This document shows, one piece after another, positions 1 through 6,069 of a stretch of DNA of 7,394 bases. A model generated the notes under the pieces. The model had not been told where the DNA came from and searched no databases. It saw nothing but the letters and a program-made list of their open reading frames with translations. A program made the position numbers and the translations under genes. Every line of letters starts with the position of its first letter. Positions within the stretch are counted from its first letter, which is position 1. Source of the stretch: an uncultured Archangium sp. (GTDB taxonomy: Bacteria; Myxococcota; Myxococcia; Myxococcales; Myxococcaceae); the NCBI GenBank assembly GCA_937875615.1, contig CALNBU010000219.1, positions 1-7,394 of the forward strand, read 5' to 3'.

Positions 1-394
1 CCGGAGGCACCGGCTTCGGGAAGCTGCCCAGCTTGAGGAAGTGTGCGGCGGCGGAGCCCATCGAGGGCTGGTGGCCGACGAGGACCACGGTCTCTCCCTC
101 GTGGGGCTCGAGGAGGCCGTCGAGCGCGCCCACCGGGCCATCTGGGTAGAGCGTGCGCGTGGTGCGCAGGAGCCCGTCATGGCCGAGCGCGGACGCCAGC
201 AGGGTGGCGGTCTGCACCGCGCGCACCAGCGGGCTCATATAGATGACGGCCGGCGCCCCGATGCGCGCCACCAGCGGCGCGAAGTGCGCGGGGAGGGCGA
301 GGCGGGAGCGGGTGGTGAGCGCCCTGGCGTCGTCCTCCAGCCCCTCGGGGATTTCGGCGTCGGCGTCTCCGTGGCGAACCAGAATGATCTTCAT
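1..394 (-). CDS. sixA: Phosphohistidine phosphatase SixA-like, C-terminus cut by window edge
   Basis: The reverse strand reads 131 residues from an ATG at 394-392 to the left edge with no stop. The protein starts MKIILVRHGDADAE, the N-terminal signature of the histidine phosphatase (RHG) superfamily, SixA branch. H8 of the RHG motif would be the phospho-accepting His. SPLVRAVQTA (54-63, with R58) and VGHQPSMG (106-113, with H108) supply the other conserved active-site residues. SixA enzymes are short, about 160 residues, lack a signal peptide, and remove phosphate from phosphohistidine in phosphotransfer or PTS proteins in the cytoplasm. About 30 residues should lie outside the window. No convincing Shine-Dalgarno sequence precedes the ATG. 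The gene is divergent from the lipoprotein at 432, so any promoter lies in the 37 bp gap or inside a coding region. The family is clear; the physiological substrate is not visible. Confidence 0.9.
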   Translation of the reverse strand, partial: MKIILVRHGDADAEIPEGLEDDARALTTRSRLALPAHFAPLVARIGAPAVIYMSPLVRAVQTATLLASALGHDGLLRTTRTLYPDGPVGALDGLLEPHEGETVVLVGHQPSMGSAAAHFLKLGSFPKPVPP

Positions 395-431
395 CGGGGA
401 GCCGGCGAGGCTAGCATCGCGGCTCCTGCCG

Positions 432-971
432 ATGCGTGTACGAATGCTGGCGTTGTTTTTTTCCATCTTCATCGCGTGCGCGAAGCCGGGCGTCGCCACG
501 GAAGACGCGGGGTTGCTTCAGGTGGAGGCCGACGCCGGCGCACCGCTCACCGCGGGCCTGCTCGACGCCTGGCTGCGGTGGCAGGCCCGGGGGGCGCTGC
601 TCGACGCCGGCGCGGACGTGCGGGTGCGGGCGGGTGAAGAGGCCCGGCTGCTGCGGAGCGTCGGGCTGACGCCTGCTGACGCAGAGCGGGTGGAGGCACT
701 GGTGGCGGCGGTGGTCTCGGAGCGCAACCTGGAGCGCATCTCCGGCGCCGAGGCGCTGGCGCAGTTCAGGGCCTCGCTCGCGCAGCTCTCGGAGGCGCAG
801 CGGGTGAAGGCCGGGGCGGCGCTGGGCGCGGCGACGGTCGACGGCGGCGGCGGGCTCCCGCAGGCGACGCAGGCCTTCGGTCCCGAGGCGGTGGCCCTGG
901 TGCTGGCGCGCGAGGCCGAGGTGACGCGCGCGTGGGAGGCGCTCCTGCAGGCGCAGCACGGCGTCCGCTGA
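432..971 (+). CDS. Putative lipoprotein of unknown function
   Basis: This encodes 179 residues. The start MRVRMLALFFSIFIAC gives a basic n-region, a hydrophobic core and a lipobox-like FIAC with Cys at 16, so lipidation and envelope localisation are likely. An open frame continues upstream to 243, but that extension overlaps sixA antisense and would bury the signal sequence, so I chose 432; an ATG at 444 is also possible. Neither has a strong Shine-Dalgarno. After a low-complexity Ala/Asp/Gly linker (about 20-45), residues 45-130 are rich in Ala, Leu, Glu and Arg and look helical, including LTPADAERVEALVAAVVSERN. A Gly-rich break (138-141) and a final helical stretch (151-175) follow. I do not recognise the family. 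It sits 54 bp ahead of the metallohydrolase on the same strand, so the two are probably cotranscribed. Confidence 0.75.
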   Translation: MRVRMLALFFSIFIACAKPGVATEDAGLLQVEADAGAPLTAGLLDAWLRWQARGALLDAGADVRVRAGEEARLLRSVGLTPADAERVEALVAAVVSERNLERISGAEALAQFRASLAQLSEAQRVKAGAALGAATVDGGGGLPQATQAFGPEAVALVLAREAEVTRAWEALLQAQHGVR

Positions 972-1012
972 GGTCCGTCGCCCCGCCGTTGCGCGCGGCG
1001 CGGACGACCAGC

Positions 1013-1017
1013 GGAGG
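1013..1017 (+). promoter_or_regulatory. Shine-Dalgarno for the PHP metallohydrolase
   Basis: GGAGG lies 8 nt before the ATG at 1026 and supports that start. A second ATG in frame at 1044 has a weaker GGGAG (1030-1034) 9 nt upstream and would give a shorter signal sequence (MIPTVLLWSLLA), so the start is not fully settled. Confidence 0.6.
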
Positions 1018-1025
1018 TCCGGGAG

Positions 1026-2531
1026 ATGTGGGAGCCTCTGTCGATGATCCCGACGGTCTTGCTCTGGTCGCTGCTGGCGCAGCCGGTGGTGCTCGAAGGA
1101 GCGCTCTCCGGCGAGGGAGACTTCGAGCTGGTGCCCATCGAGGTCCCGGTGGGGACGAAGGAGCTGTCGGTCGCGCACCCCTCTCAGGAGCCGCGCAACG
1201 TGCTCGACTACGGGCTGTTCGACCCGAGCGGCACCTTCCGCGGCTACGGCGGCGGCAACGAGGAGCCGTTCACGGTGGCGGAGACCGGCGCCAGCCGGAG
1301 CTACCTCCCGGGCCCGCTGCCTCCGGGGACCTGGCAGGTGGTGATCGGCAAGGCGAAGGTGTCGCGCAGCCCCGCGCCGTACCGTCTGGAGGTGACGGCG
1401 CGCACCGCGCAGACCCTGCCTGCGCAGCCGCGCGGCGCGCTGGCGGCGGTCGAGCTGTCGGGCGAGGCGCGTTGGTACGCGGGCGACTTCCACGTGCACT
1501 CCGAGCAGAGCGGCGACGCGGCGCCCAGCCTGGGGGAGGTGGCGACCTTCGCGCGCAGCCGCGGCCTCGACTTCGTCCACTTCGCGGAGCACAACACCAA
1601 CGCCGGGGTGGGCCTGATGAACGAGGCGCAGTCGGCGCACCCGGCGCTGTTGTTGATCCCCGGCGTGGAGTTCACCACCTACCGCGGCCACGCCAACGGC
1701 ATCGGCGCGACGCAGTACGTGGATCACCGGCTGGGCCTGGGGGGCGTCACCGTGGAGGGCGCGTTGGCGGCGCTCAAGGCGCAGGGGGCGCTGGTGTCCA
1801 TCAACCACCCGCTGCTCGACCTCGACGTGTGCATCGGCTGCGCGTGGCAGCACCGGGTGCCCGAGGACGTCGACGCGGTGGAGGTGGGCACCGGCGGTTG
1901 GGACAAGACCGGGGTGCTCTTCGGCCGGCAGACCCTGGCGTGGTGGGAGCGCCTGGTGGCGCGGGGCCTCAGGCCGGCGCCCATCGGCGGGAGCGACGAC
2001 CACCGCGCGGGGACCGGCACCGGGCTGTTCGACAGCCACATCGGCAGCCCCACCACGCTGGTCTACGCGGAGGGGTTGAGCGTCGCGGCCATCCTCGAGG
2101 GCGTGCGGCGCGGGCACACGGTGGTGAAGTTACAGGGCCCGGAGGACCCCTTCGTCGACCTGCGCGTGGGGGACGGCCGGGTGGGCGACGAGGTGTCGCT
2201 CCCCCAGGGCGAGGGCGAGCTGTCGGCGACGGTCAGCGGCGGGGTGGGGTCGACGCTGGTGCTCTACCGCGACGGCGAGGAGGTCTCTCGGATGGAGGTG
2301 GATCGCGAGCCCTTCCTCTACCGCGCGCCTGCGCAGGCCGGCCGCTTCCGCGCGGTGGTGGAGGTCGACGGCGCGCCGCGCACCGTCACCAACACCCTCT
2401 GGGTGACGGTGACGGTGACGGCGCCGCAGCCCGCGGGGTGCGGGTGTGGTGCGGGCGGCGGTGGGTGGGTGCTGCTGGCGCTGGCGTCGCTGGCGCGCCG
2501 GCGCCCGCTCACTGCTGCGCGGAGAGGATGA
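1026..2531 (+). CDS. Secreted CehA/McbA-like PHP-domain metallohydrolase with MYXO-CTERM tail
   Basis: The product has 501 residues. A hydrophobic N-terminus (7-20, MIPTVLLWSLLAQP) looks like a signal sequence, although it lacks the usual basic n-region. Residues 25-130 look like a beta-sandwich module. The PHP domain spans about 150-365 and shows likely metal ligands: DFHVHS (H156, H158), FAEHN (E188, H189), PGVEF (E215), INHP (H261) and GGSDDH (D324, H326). This arrangement fits CehA/McbA-type phosphoesterases and carbamate hydrolases; the natural substrate cannot be read from sequence. A CIGC pair (C269, C272) follows INHP. A second beta-rich region (375-465) precedes GCGC (471-474), a hydrophobic run (481-490) and RRR (491-493), the layout of MYXO-CTERM. 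That domain is known to direct myxosortase-dependent processing and surface anchoring in myxobacteria. The 3' end overlaps the convergent permease gene by 23 bp. Confidence 0.9.
   Translation: MWEPLSMIPTVLLWSLLAQPVVLEGALSGEGDFELVPIEVPVGTKELSVAHPSQEPRNVLDYGLFDPSGTFRGYGGGNEEPFTVAETGASRSYLPGPLPPGTWQVVIGKAKVSRSPAPYRLEVTARTAQTLPAQPRGALAAVELSGEARWYAGDFHVHSEQSGDAAPSLGEVATFARSRGLDFVHFAEHNTNAGVGLMNEAQSAHPALLLIPGVEFTTYRGHANGIGATQYVDHRLGLGGVTVEGALAALKAQGALVSINHPLLDLDVCIGCAWQHRVPEDVDAVEVGTGGWDKTGVLFGRQTLAWWERLVARGLRPAPIGGSDDHRAGTGTGLFDSHIGSPTTLVYAEGLSVAAILEGVRRGHTVVKLQGPEDPFVDLRVGDGRVGDEVSLPQGEGELSATVSGGVGSTLVLYRDGEEVSRMEVDREPFLYRAPAQAGRFRAVVEVDGAPRTVTNTLWVTVTVTAPQPAGCGCGAGGGGWVLLALASLARRRPLTAARRG
2403..2420 (+). 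repeat. Hexanucleotide GTGACG tandem repeat (3 copies)
   Basis: Three perfect copies of GTGACG encode the VTVTVT strand just ahead of the MYXO-CTERM segment of the metallohydrolase. Being in frame (6 bp), copy changes would only lengthen or shorten the stalk before the sorting tail. Confidence 0.6.
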
Positions 2532-3264
2532 AGAACGCCGCGGCGACCAGGAAGTCGATGAGGAGGCAGCCCATGCAGGCCTCCACCACGCCGACGGTGA
2601 CTGCTTCTCCCACGGCGCCCGCGCCGCCCTGCGCCTGCAGCCCGCGCAGCGAGGCCGCGATGGGGATGAAGGCGCCGCACAGGAGCGTCTTGACCAGCGC
2701 CGAGAGCACGTCGCCGGTGGTGACCAGGGAGGGGTCGAGGAAGGCGGCGCCGTTGTTCTGGAAGGCGAAGGTGATGGTCAGGGCCGCGGAGGAGGTGGCG
2801 GCCACCACGCCGAGCACGGTGAGCAGCGGCAGCACCAGCACCGAGGCGATGAGGCGCGGCGCGACCAGCTCGGCGAGCGGATCTGCCGCCGACAGCTCCA
2901 GGGCCTCCAGCTGCTCGTTGACCGACATGGCCCCCAGCGCCGCCGCCGTCGACGCGCCCTGACGGGAGGCGGCCAGCACGGCGGCCATGATGGGCGAGAA
3001 CTCCCGGAGGATGAGCTGGAAGTACGGCGGCCCCAGCACGGCGATGTTGCCGAAGTACTTGCGCGCCTGGGCCCAGGCGATGGTGACCAGCACCACGCCG
3101 AAGAAGAACAGCCCCACCGCGATGAGCAGCGCGGAGGAGGTGCCCAGTTCGGCCATGTGCCGCAGCACCTCGCGGCGGCGAACACCGTGGCGCGCGGCGG
3201 CCCTCACCGTGCGCGCGAAGAGCATCGTCTGCGCGCCCAGCACCCGCAGCGGGCCGCCGGTCAT
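2509..3264 (-). CDS. MlaE/YrbE-family ABC transporter permease (second of pair)
   Basis: This encodes 251 residues from an ATG at 3264-3262, which overlaps the TGA of the upstream permease as ATGA; an AAGG (3275-3278) lies 10 nt upstream. An open frame continues far upstream but has only out-of-frame composition there. The protein has the MlaE layout: an amphipathic N-terminus, a membrane segment about 44-63, the family block REFSPIMAAVLAASR (87-101) with E88, NEQLEAL (116-122), APRLIAS (135-141), then hydrophobic segments at about 143-168 and 187-203 and a C-terminal Gly-rich block ending in a membrane helix (221-248). MlaE-type permeases sit in the inner membrane and move phospholipids or other lipids to or from an MCE protein. 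It shares its layout with the neighbouring permease but little identity, so the two probably form a heterodimer, as with actinobacterial YrbEA/YrbEB. Confidence 0.88.
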   Translation of the reverse strand: MTGGPLRVLGAQTMLFARTVRAAARHGVRRREVLRHMAELGTSSALLIAVGLFFFGVVLVTIAWAQARKYFGNIAVLGPPYFQLILREFSPIMAAVLAASRQGASTAAALGAMSVNEQLEALELSAADPLAELVAPRLIASVLVLPLLTVLGVVAATSSAALTITFAFQNNGAAFLDPSLVTTGDVLSALVKTLLCGAFIPIAASLRGLQAQGGAGAVGEAVTVGVVEACMGCLLIDFLVAAAFFILSAQQ

Positions 3265-4019
3265 CGGACCAGCACCTTCGCGAGCCAGGGGGTGAGGGCG
3301 AGGTCGAGGAAGAAGATGGCGGCGCAGCCGCTCACCACGGCCGCCGCCGCTGCGCGCCCCACGCCCGCCGCTCCGCCAGCGGCCTTGAGCCCCGCGGTGG
3401 TCGACACCACGGCGATGGCCAGCCCGTAGGCGGCGGACTTGATGATGCCCGCCGCGAGGTCTCCCCAGAACAGCAGGTCGGCGAAGGCCCCGAAGAAGAT
3501 GCGCACCGGCAGCCCCAGCGTGAGGTACGCCGCCACGGCCTGCCAGATGATGGCCACCAGGAAGGTGACGGAGGCGAGGCCCAGCACCGAGAGCAGGCTG
3601 GCCACCACCCGCGGCGCCACGAGAATCCGGAAGGGGTCGAGGGAGATGCCGCGCAGCCCCTCGAGCTGCCCGTTGACGTTGAGGAGCGCCAGCTCGGCGG
3701 CGTTGCGGGCGCCGATGCGGGCGCCCATCACCAGGCCCAGGAGCAGCGGGCCGAACTCCCACAACAGCGAGAAGCCCGCGGCCCAGCCGGCGTAGAGCCG
3801 GGTGGCGTACACGCCGATCTGCAGCACCACCGTGGCGCCGATGAGCGCGGCGGCGCCCAGCGTCAGCGGGAGAGAGCGGAAGCCGAAGAGCACCAGCGCG
3901 CGGCGCAGCTCTCCGCCGTCGAGGCGGGGCAGGTAGAAGAGCGTGCGCGCCAGCACCAGCGCGTTCGCGCCGAGGCCGCGAAGCGCCCACAGCGTCAGGC
4001 GGCCCACGGCGCGGATCAT
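3261..4019 (-). CDS. MlaE/YrbE-family ABC transporter permease (first of pair)
   Basis: This encodes 252 residues, starting at an ATG (4019-4017) that overlaps the ATPase stop as ATGA, with GGAGG (complement of 4027-4031) 7 nt upstream. Family landmarks are WEFGPLLLGLVMGARIGARNA from residue 87 (E88), AEL (108-110), NGQLEGLRGISLDP (116-129), VAPRVVAS (134-141), DLAAGIIKSAAYG (187-199) and the Gly-rich LKAAGGAAGVGRA (211-223). Hydrophobic stretches at about 50-72, 90-102, 139-167 and 225-244 fit an MlaE fold in the inner membrane. It would form the translocation pore with the next gene product and be powered by the upstream ATPase. The role as a lipid transporter follows from the family; the direction and the lipid cannot be told from sequence, and no MCE-domain partner is encoded in the window. 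Confidence 0.9.
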   Translation of the reverse strand: MIRAVGRLTLWALRGLGANALVLARTLFYLPRLDGGELRRALVLFGFRSLPLTLGAAALIGATVVLQIGVYATRLYAGWAAGFSLLWEFGPLLLGLVMGARIGARNAAELALLNVNGQLEGLRGISLDPFRILVAPRVVASLLSVLGLASVTFLVAIIWQAVAAYLTLGLPVRIFFGAFADLLFWGDLAAGIIKSAAYGLAIAVVSTTAGLKAAGGAAGVGRAAAAAVVSGCAAIFFLDLALTPWLAKVLVR

Positions 4020-4666
4020 CCGCGGGCCTCCGCGCCGTCGACGAGGCGCACCGTGCGGGTGACCGGCAACGCATCGACGGGGTCGGGGAGCGCGACCACC
4101 AGGGTGCGTCCTTCGGACACCTCCAGCAACAGCTCGGCGATGGAGCGCTCGGTCTGGGGGTCGAGGCCGGAGAAGGGATCATCGGCCAGCAGCACATGCG
4201 GCCGGGCCACGATGGCCCGCGCCACGCCGCAGCGCTTCTTCATGCCGCCCGACAGGTGCTCGGGGCGGCGGTCGAGGGCGTGGGAGAGGCCGACGCGGCG
4301 GAGGGCCTCGTGCGCGCGCGCGCTGGCCTCGGCCTCGGGGACGCGGCGGTTGCGCAGCGGCAGCAGCACGTTGTCGAGCACGGTGAGGGAGTCGAAGAGG
4401 GCGTCGGTCTGGAAGACCATGCCGAAGTCGACCTGGGCTGCCCGGCGGGCCTCGGCGCTCAGGCCGGAGGTGGAGACGTCGTCCCAGCGGACCTCGCCCT
4501 CCGTGGGGCGCAGCAGGCCGGCGAGGCACTTGAGCAGCGAGGTCTTGCCGCCCCCCGCGGGGCCCCACACCACGGTGCGCGAGCCCTCGGGGAAGTTGGT
4601 GGTGAGCGCCGAGAGCGCGGTCGTGGGGCCGAAGCGCAGGGTGAGGGCGTGGGTGGAGAGCTGCAC
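4016..4666 (-). CDS. MlaF-like ABC transporter ATPase with atypical catalytic residues
   Basis: This encodes 216 residues from a GTG at 4666-4664; the first strand MQLSTHALTLRFG starts where ABC ATPases normally begin, and no longer in-frame start was seen. Walker A is GPAGGGKT (35-42, K41), the Q-loop is MVFQTDALF (Q86), the signature is LSGGMKKR (138-145, as in Mla-type ATPases), and Walker B is LLADDP (159-164). Two departures stand out. The usual catalytic Glu after the Walker B Asp is Asp (D163). The H-loop position, usually S/T-H-D, reads ALPDP, with P194 where His is expected. The protein is also shorter than MlaF of E. coli (about 270), ending soon after the H-loop region. It begins the ABC operon and should drive the two MlaE permeases. 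ATP binding looks intact; hydrolysis could be slow or need another subunit. Confidence 0.88.
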   Translation of the reverse strand: MQLSTHALTLRFGPTTALSALTTNFPEGSRTVVWGPAGGGKTSLLKCLAGLLRPTEGEVRWDDVSTSGLSAEARRAAQVDFGMVFQTDALFDSLTVLDNVLLPLRNRRVPEAEASARAHEALRRVGLSHALDRRPEHLSGGMKKRCGVARAIVARPHVLLADDPFSGLDPQTERSIAELLLEVSEGRTLVVALPDPVDALPVTRTVRLVDGAEARG

Positions 4667-4784
4667 GGGAGCTCGGTGACGCTACCGCCGCCGGGCGCGC
4701 GCGCACTACAAACTTACGGAGAGACGAGATGTGGGCTTGATCCGTTGGTGGACGTCATCGGCTGCCCACCAAGTCGGGCCGGGC
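4667..4784 (-). other. Intergenic region ahead of the ABC operon
   Basis: This is the only gap of notable size ahead of the ATPase. It has a GC alternation (4696-4704) beside an AT-rich patch (4706-4716) about 40-50 nt before the GTG. That patch could be part of a promoter reading towards the ATPase, but I see no convincing -35/-10 pair. No stem-loop plus T-run terminator is visible after the membrane protein gene, so read-through from the right-hand operon is possible. Confidence 0.3.
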
Positions 4785-4841
4785 TCATTCCTTCAGCTTC
4801 ATCAAGGTGGACACCACAGCGGTGGCCTCCAGCCTGTTCAT
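4785..4841 (-). CDS. Possible 18-residue ORF coupled to the membrane protein gene
   Basis: An ATG at 4841-4839 overlaps the TGA of the membrane protein gene as ATGA and opens a frame reading MNRLEATAVVSTLMKLKE before a TGA. The overlap is the same type seen between the ABC genes. It could be a leader-sized peptide, the leftover start of a truncated gene, or chance. There is no family match I can name and no independent support for translation. Confidence 0.15.
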   Translation of the reverse strand: MNRLEATAVVSTLMKLKE

Positions 4842-6055
4842 GGAAGTTGCGCGAGCCACCCGGGCAGCAGGGATGCTCGAAAGGCAAAGACACCGAGTGC
4901 CAGCACCAAGAGCAGCTTGACGCCGTCGGCTACGGGGAGGCGCTGAGGATCTCCAGGCGTCTCCCGAATGACGAGCCAGGGGAGAAGGAGAACCAGATGC
5001 CAAGCAAAAGCTTGTCGCAAATTGACGACCATGATGGCGACCCATATGCACATGACGAGGTCCATCCAACTGCGTGACCAGATCAACAGCGCGGCTGCGC
5101 CAATGAAGAGCGCGACGAGTCCGATTCTGGCGTTCCAGTTCCATGACTCGATGGAGAGCTGGTTGTCGAGAGGAAATGAACGCAGATGTGGCGAGATTGC
5201 GTAGAAGCTGGCGAGCGAAGCGAGCGACAGCGCACAGATTATTGCGACGACATGCCAACGGCCTTTCGGCCAGGAACGCCATTCGCGCGACGCCAGAATT
5301 CTCCAGGCCAAAAGAAGCGCCCAGGGCCCGTACAGGTATGCCCTGAAATGAAGAAACGCAGCGGCGGCATAGGCGAGGAGCGCGGAGAGCCAGTTTTTTC
5401 GGACGATCATGATGGCCATGATGGCCAACGGAATCACTGCGACAGAGTCGTAGAAACCTTCAAGAGACCAATGAATTGATTCAAAATAGAATATCAGACA
5501 AGCGACGAGTGCCGGTGGCTTGAGTGCCGTGGCTGCCTGCAAAAAAAAGAAAACTGCCAAATGTGCATAGAGTACAAATAGCCAAATAAGAAAGTGGCAG
5601 GCTGTCTCGAAAGATATGGGAGTCAGATGGTAGAGGAGTGCGACCGGGAGTACGCCGAGGAGATCTCCGGGCGGGTAGGGGCGCGGGAGATGACTCCAGC
5701 TGGCGATGATGGGCTTTTGTGCGTCTGCGGTAGTCGAGAGTCGATAGCACTCGCGTTGCGGGGCGGTGCAGTGTCGATGAAGGTCGGCCGGAAGTTGAGC
5801 TGCCTCTTCATCTGATACGCGCTTCAGGGATGTCTGCAGAGAATTCGACCAGAGGTCGACGCCTCCGAAGATGAAGGCGCGTGCGGCATTCATGTGTGAA
5901 AAGTGATCGGAGTACCAACCGCGAGACAGATCGCCGAGTATGTTCGATCTGGGTTGATTGATAAGATAAACAGTCCAGCCGGAAAGGGAAACGACAAGGG
6001 CGACGGCGAGGGAGTAGGTCCGTCGCCGTCGCTGCTGAGCATCGTCATTGAGCAT
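4838..6055 (-). CDS. Polytopic membrane protein, possibly a GT-C-type glycosyltransferase
   Basis: This encodes 405 residues from an ATG at 6055-6053, 14 bp after the stop of the S74 protein. The frame stays open to 6313, but the extension overlaps that gene and is Arg-rich without hydrophobic segments, so I reject it; the Shine-Dalgarno is weak. A basic N-terminus (QQRRRR) precedes a first membrane helix (15-32). A large polar loop follows, with GWYSDHFSH (46-54, D50), then PYPPGDLLGVLP (127-138). About eight more hydrophobic segments follow (about 132-145, 153-175, 181-192, 203-217, 222-236, 268-287, 311-326, 331-345, 351-363, 380-393). A single helix, an acidic residue in the first outer loop and a later PYPPG stretch recall GT-C enzymes, which use polyprenyl-phosphate sugars at the membrane. 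I do not recognise a specific family. Base composition is clearly lower in GC than the genes to its left. Confidence 0.75.
   Translation of the reverse strand: MLNDDAQQRRRRTYSLAVALVVSLSGWTVYLINQPRSNILGDLSRGWYSDHFSHMNAARAFIFGGVDLWSNSLQTSLKRVSDEEAAQLPADLHRHCTAPQRECYRLSTTADAQKPIIASWSHLPRPYPPGDLLGVLPVALLYHLTPISFETACHFLIWLFVLYAHLAVFFFLQAATALKPPALVACLIFYFESIHWSLEGFYDSVAVIPLAIMAIMIVRKNWLSALLAYAAAAFLHFRAYLYGPWALLLAWRILASREWRSWPKGRWHVVAIICALSLASLASFYAISPHLRSFPLDNQLSIESWNWNARIGLVALFIGAAALLIWSRSWMDLVMCIWVAIMVVNLRQAFAWHLVLLLPWLVIRETPGDPQRLPVADGVKLLLVLALGVFAFRASLLPGWLAQLP
5541..5548 (-). repeat. Homopolymer tract (T8 on the coding strand)
   Basis: Eight identical bases (A on the + strand, T on the coding strand) encode part of VFFFLQ at residues 168-173 of the membrane protein. 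Such a run is rare in high-GC DNA and prone to slippage, which would frameshift the gene early in its membrane region. Confidence 0.7.
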
Positions 6056-6069
6056 CGCGTGCGATGCTC

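Noticed and set aside
243..431. N-terminal extension of the lipoprotein by 63 residues
   Set aside because: It lies antisense to sixA and would place the signal sequence and lipobox in the middle of the protein.
456..462. T7 run in the lipoprotein signal sequence as a phase-variation tract
   Set aside because: It is short and falls in a Leu/Phe-rich hydrophobic core, where T-rich codons are expected.
411..2117. A long open frame on the - strand (568 codons)
   Set aside because: It is antisense to the lipoprotein and metallohydrolase genes, is Arg/His/Ala-rich with no domain signature, and is explained by high GC leaving few stops.
932..2962. A long open frame on the + strand (676 codons)
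   Set aside because: It runs across the metallohydrolase in another frame and then antisense through the permease. Its Gly/Arg/Ala-rich translation has no recognisable motif.
2446..3429. An open frame on the + strand (327 codons)
   Set aside because: It is antisense to the MlaE permease pair, which have clear family motifs; the product is Gly/Gln/His-rich noise.
3265..4197. Upstream extension of the second permease as one 562-residue fusion protein
   Set aside because: The added part is out of frame with the first permease and the ATPase and has shadow composition. The ATGA overlap at 3261-3264 marks the real start.
4696..4704. GC-alternating run as a terminator stem
   Set aside because: There is no loop with a matching arm and no following T-run in either direction.
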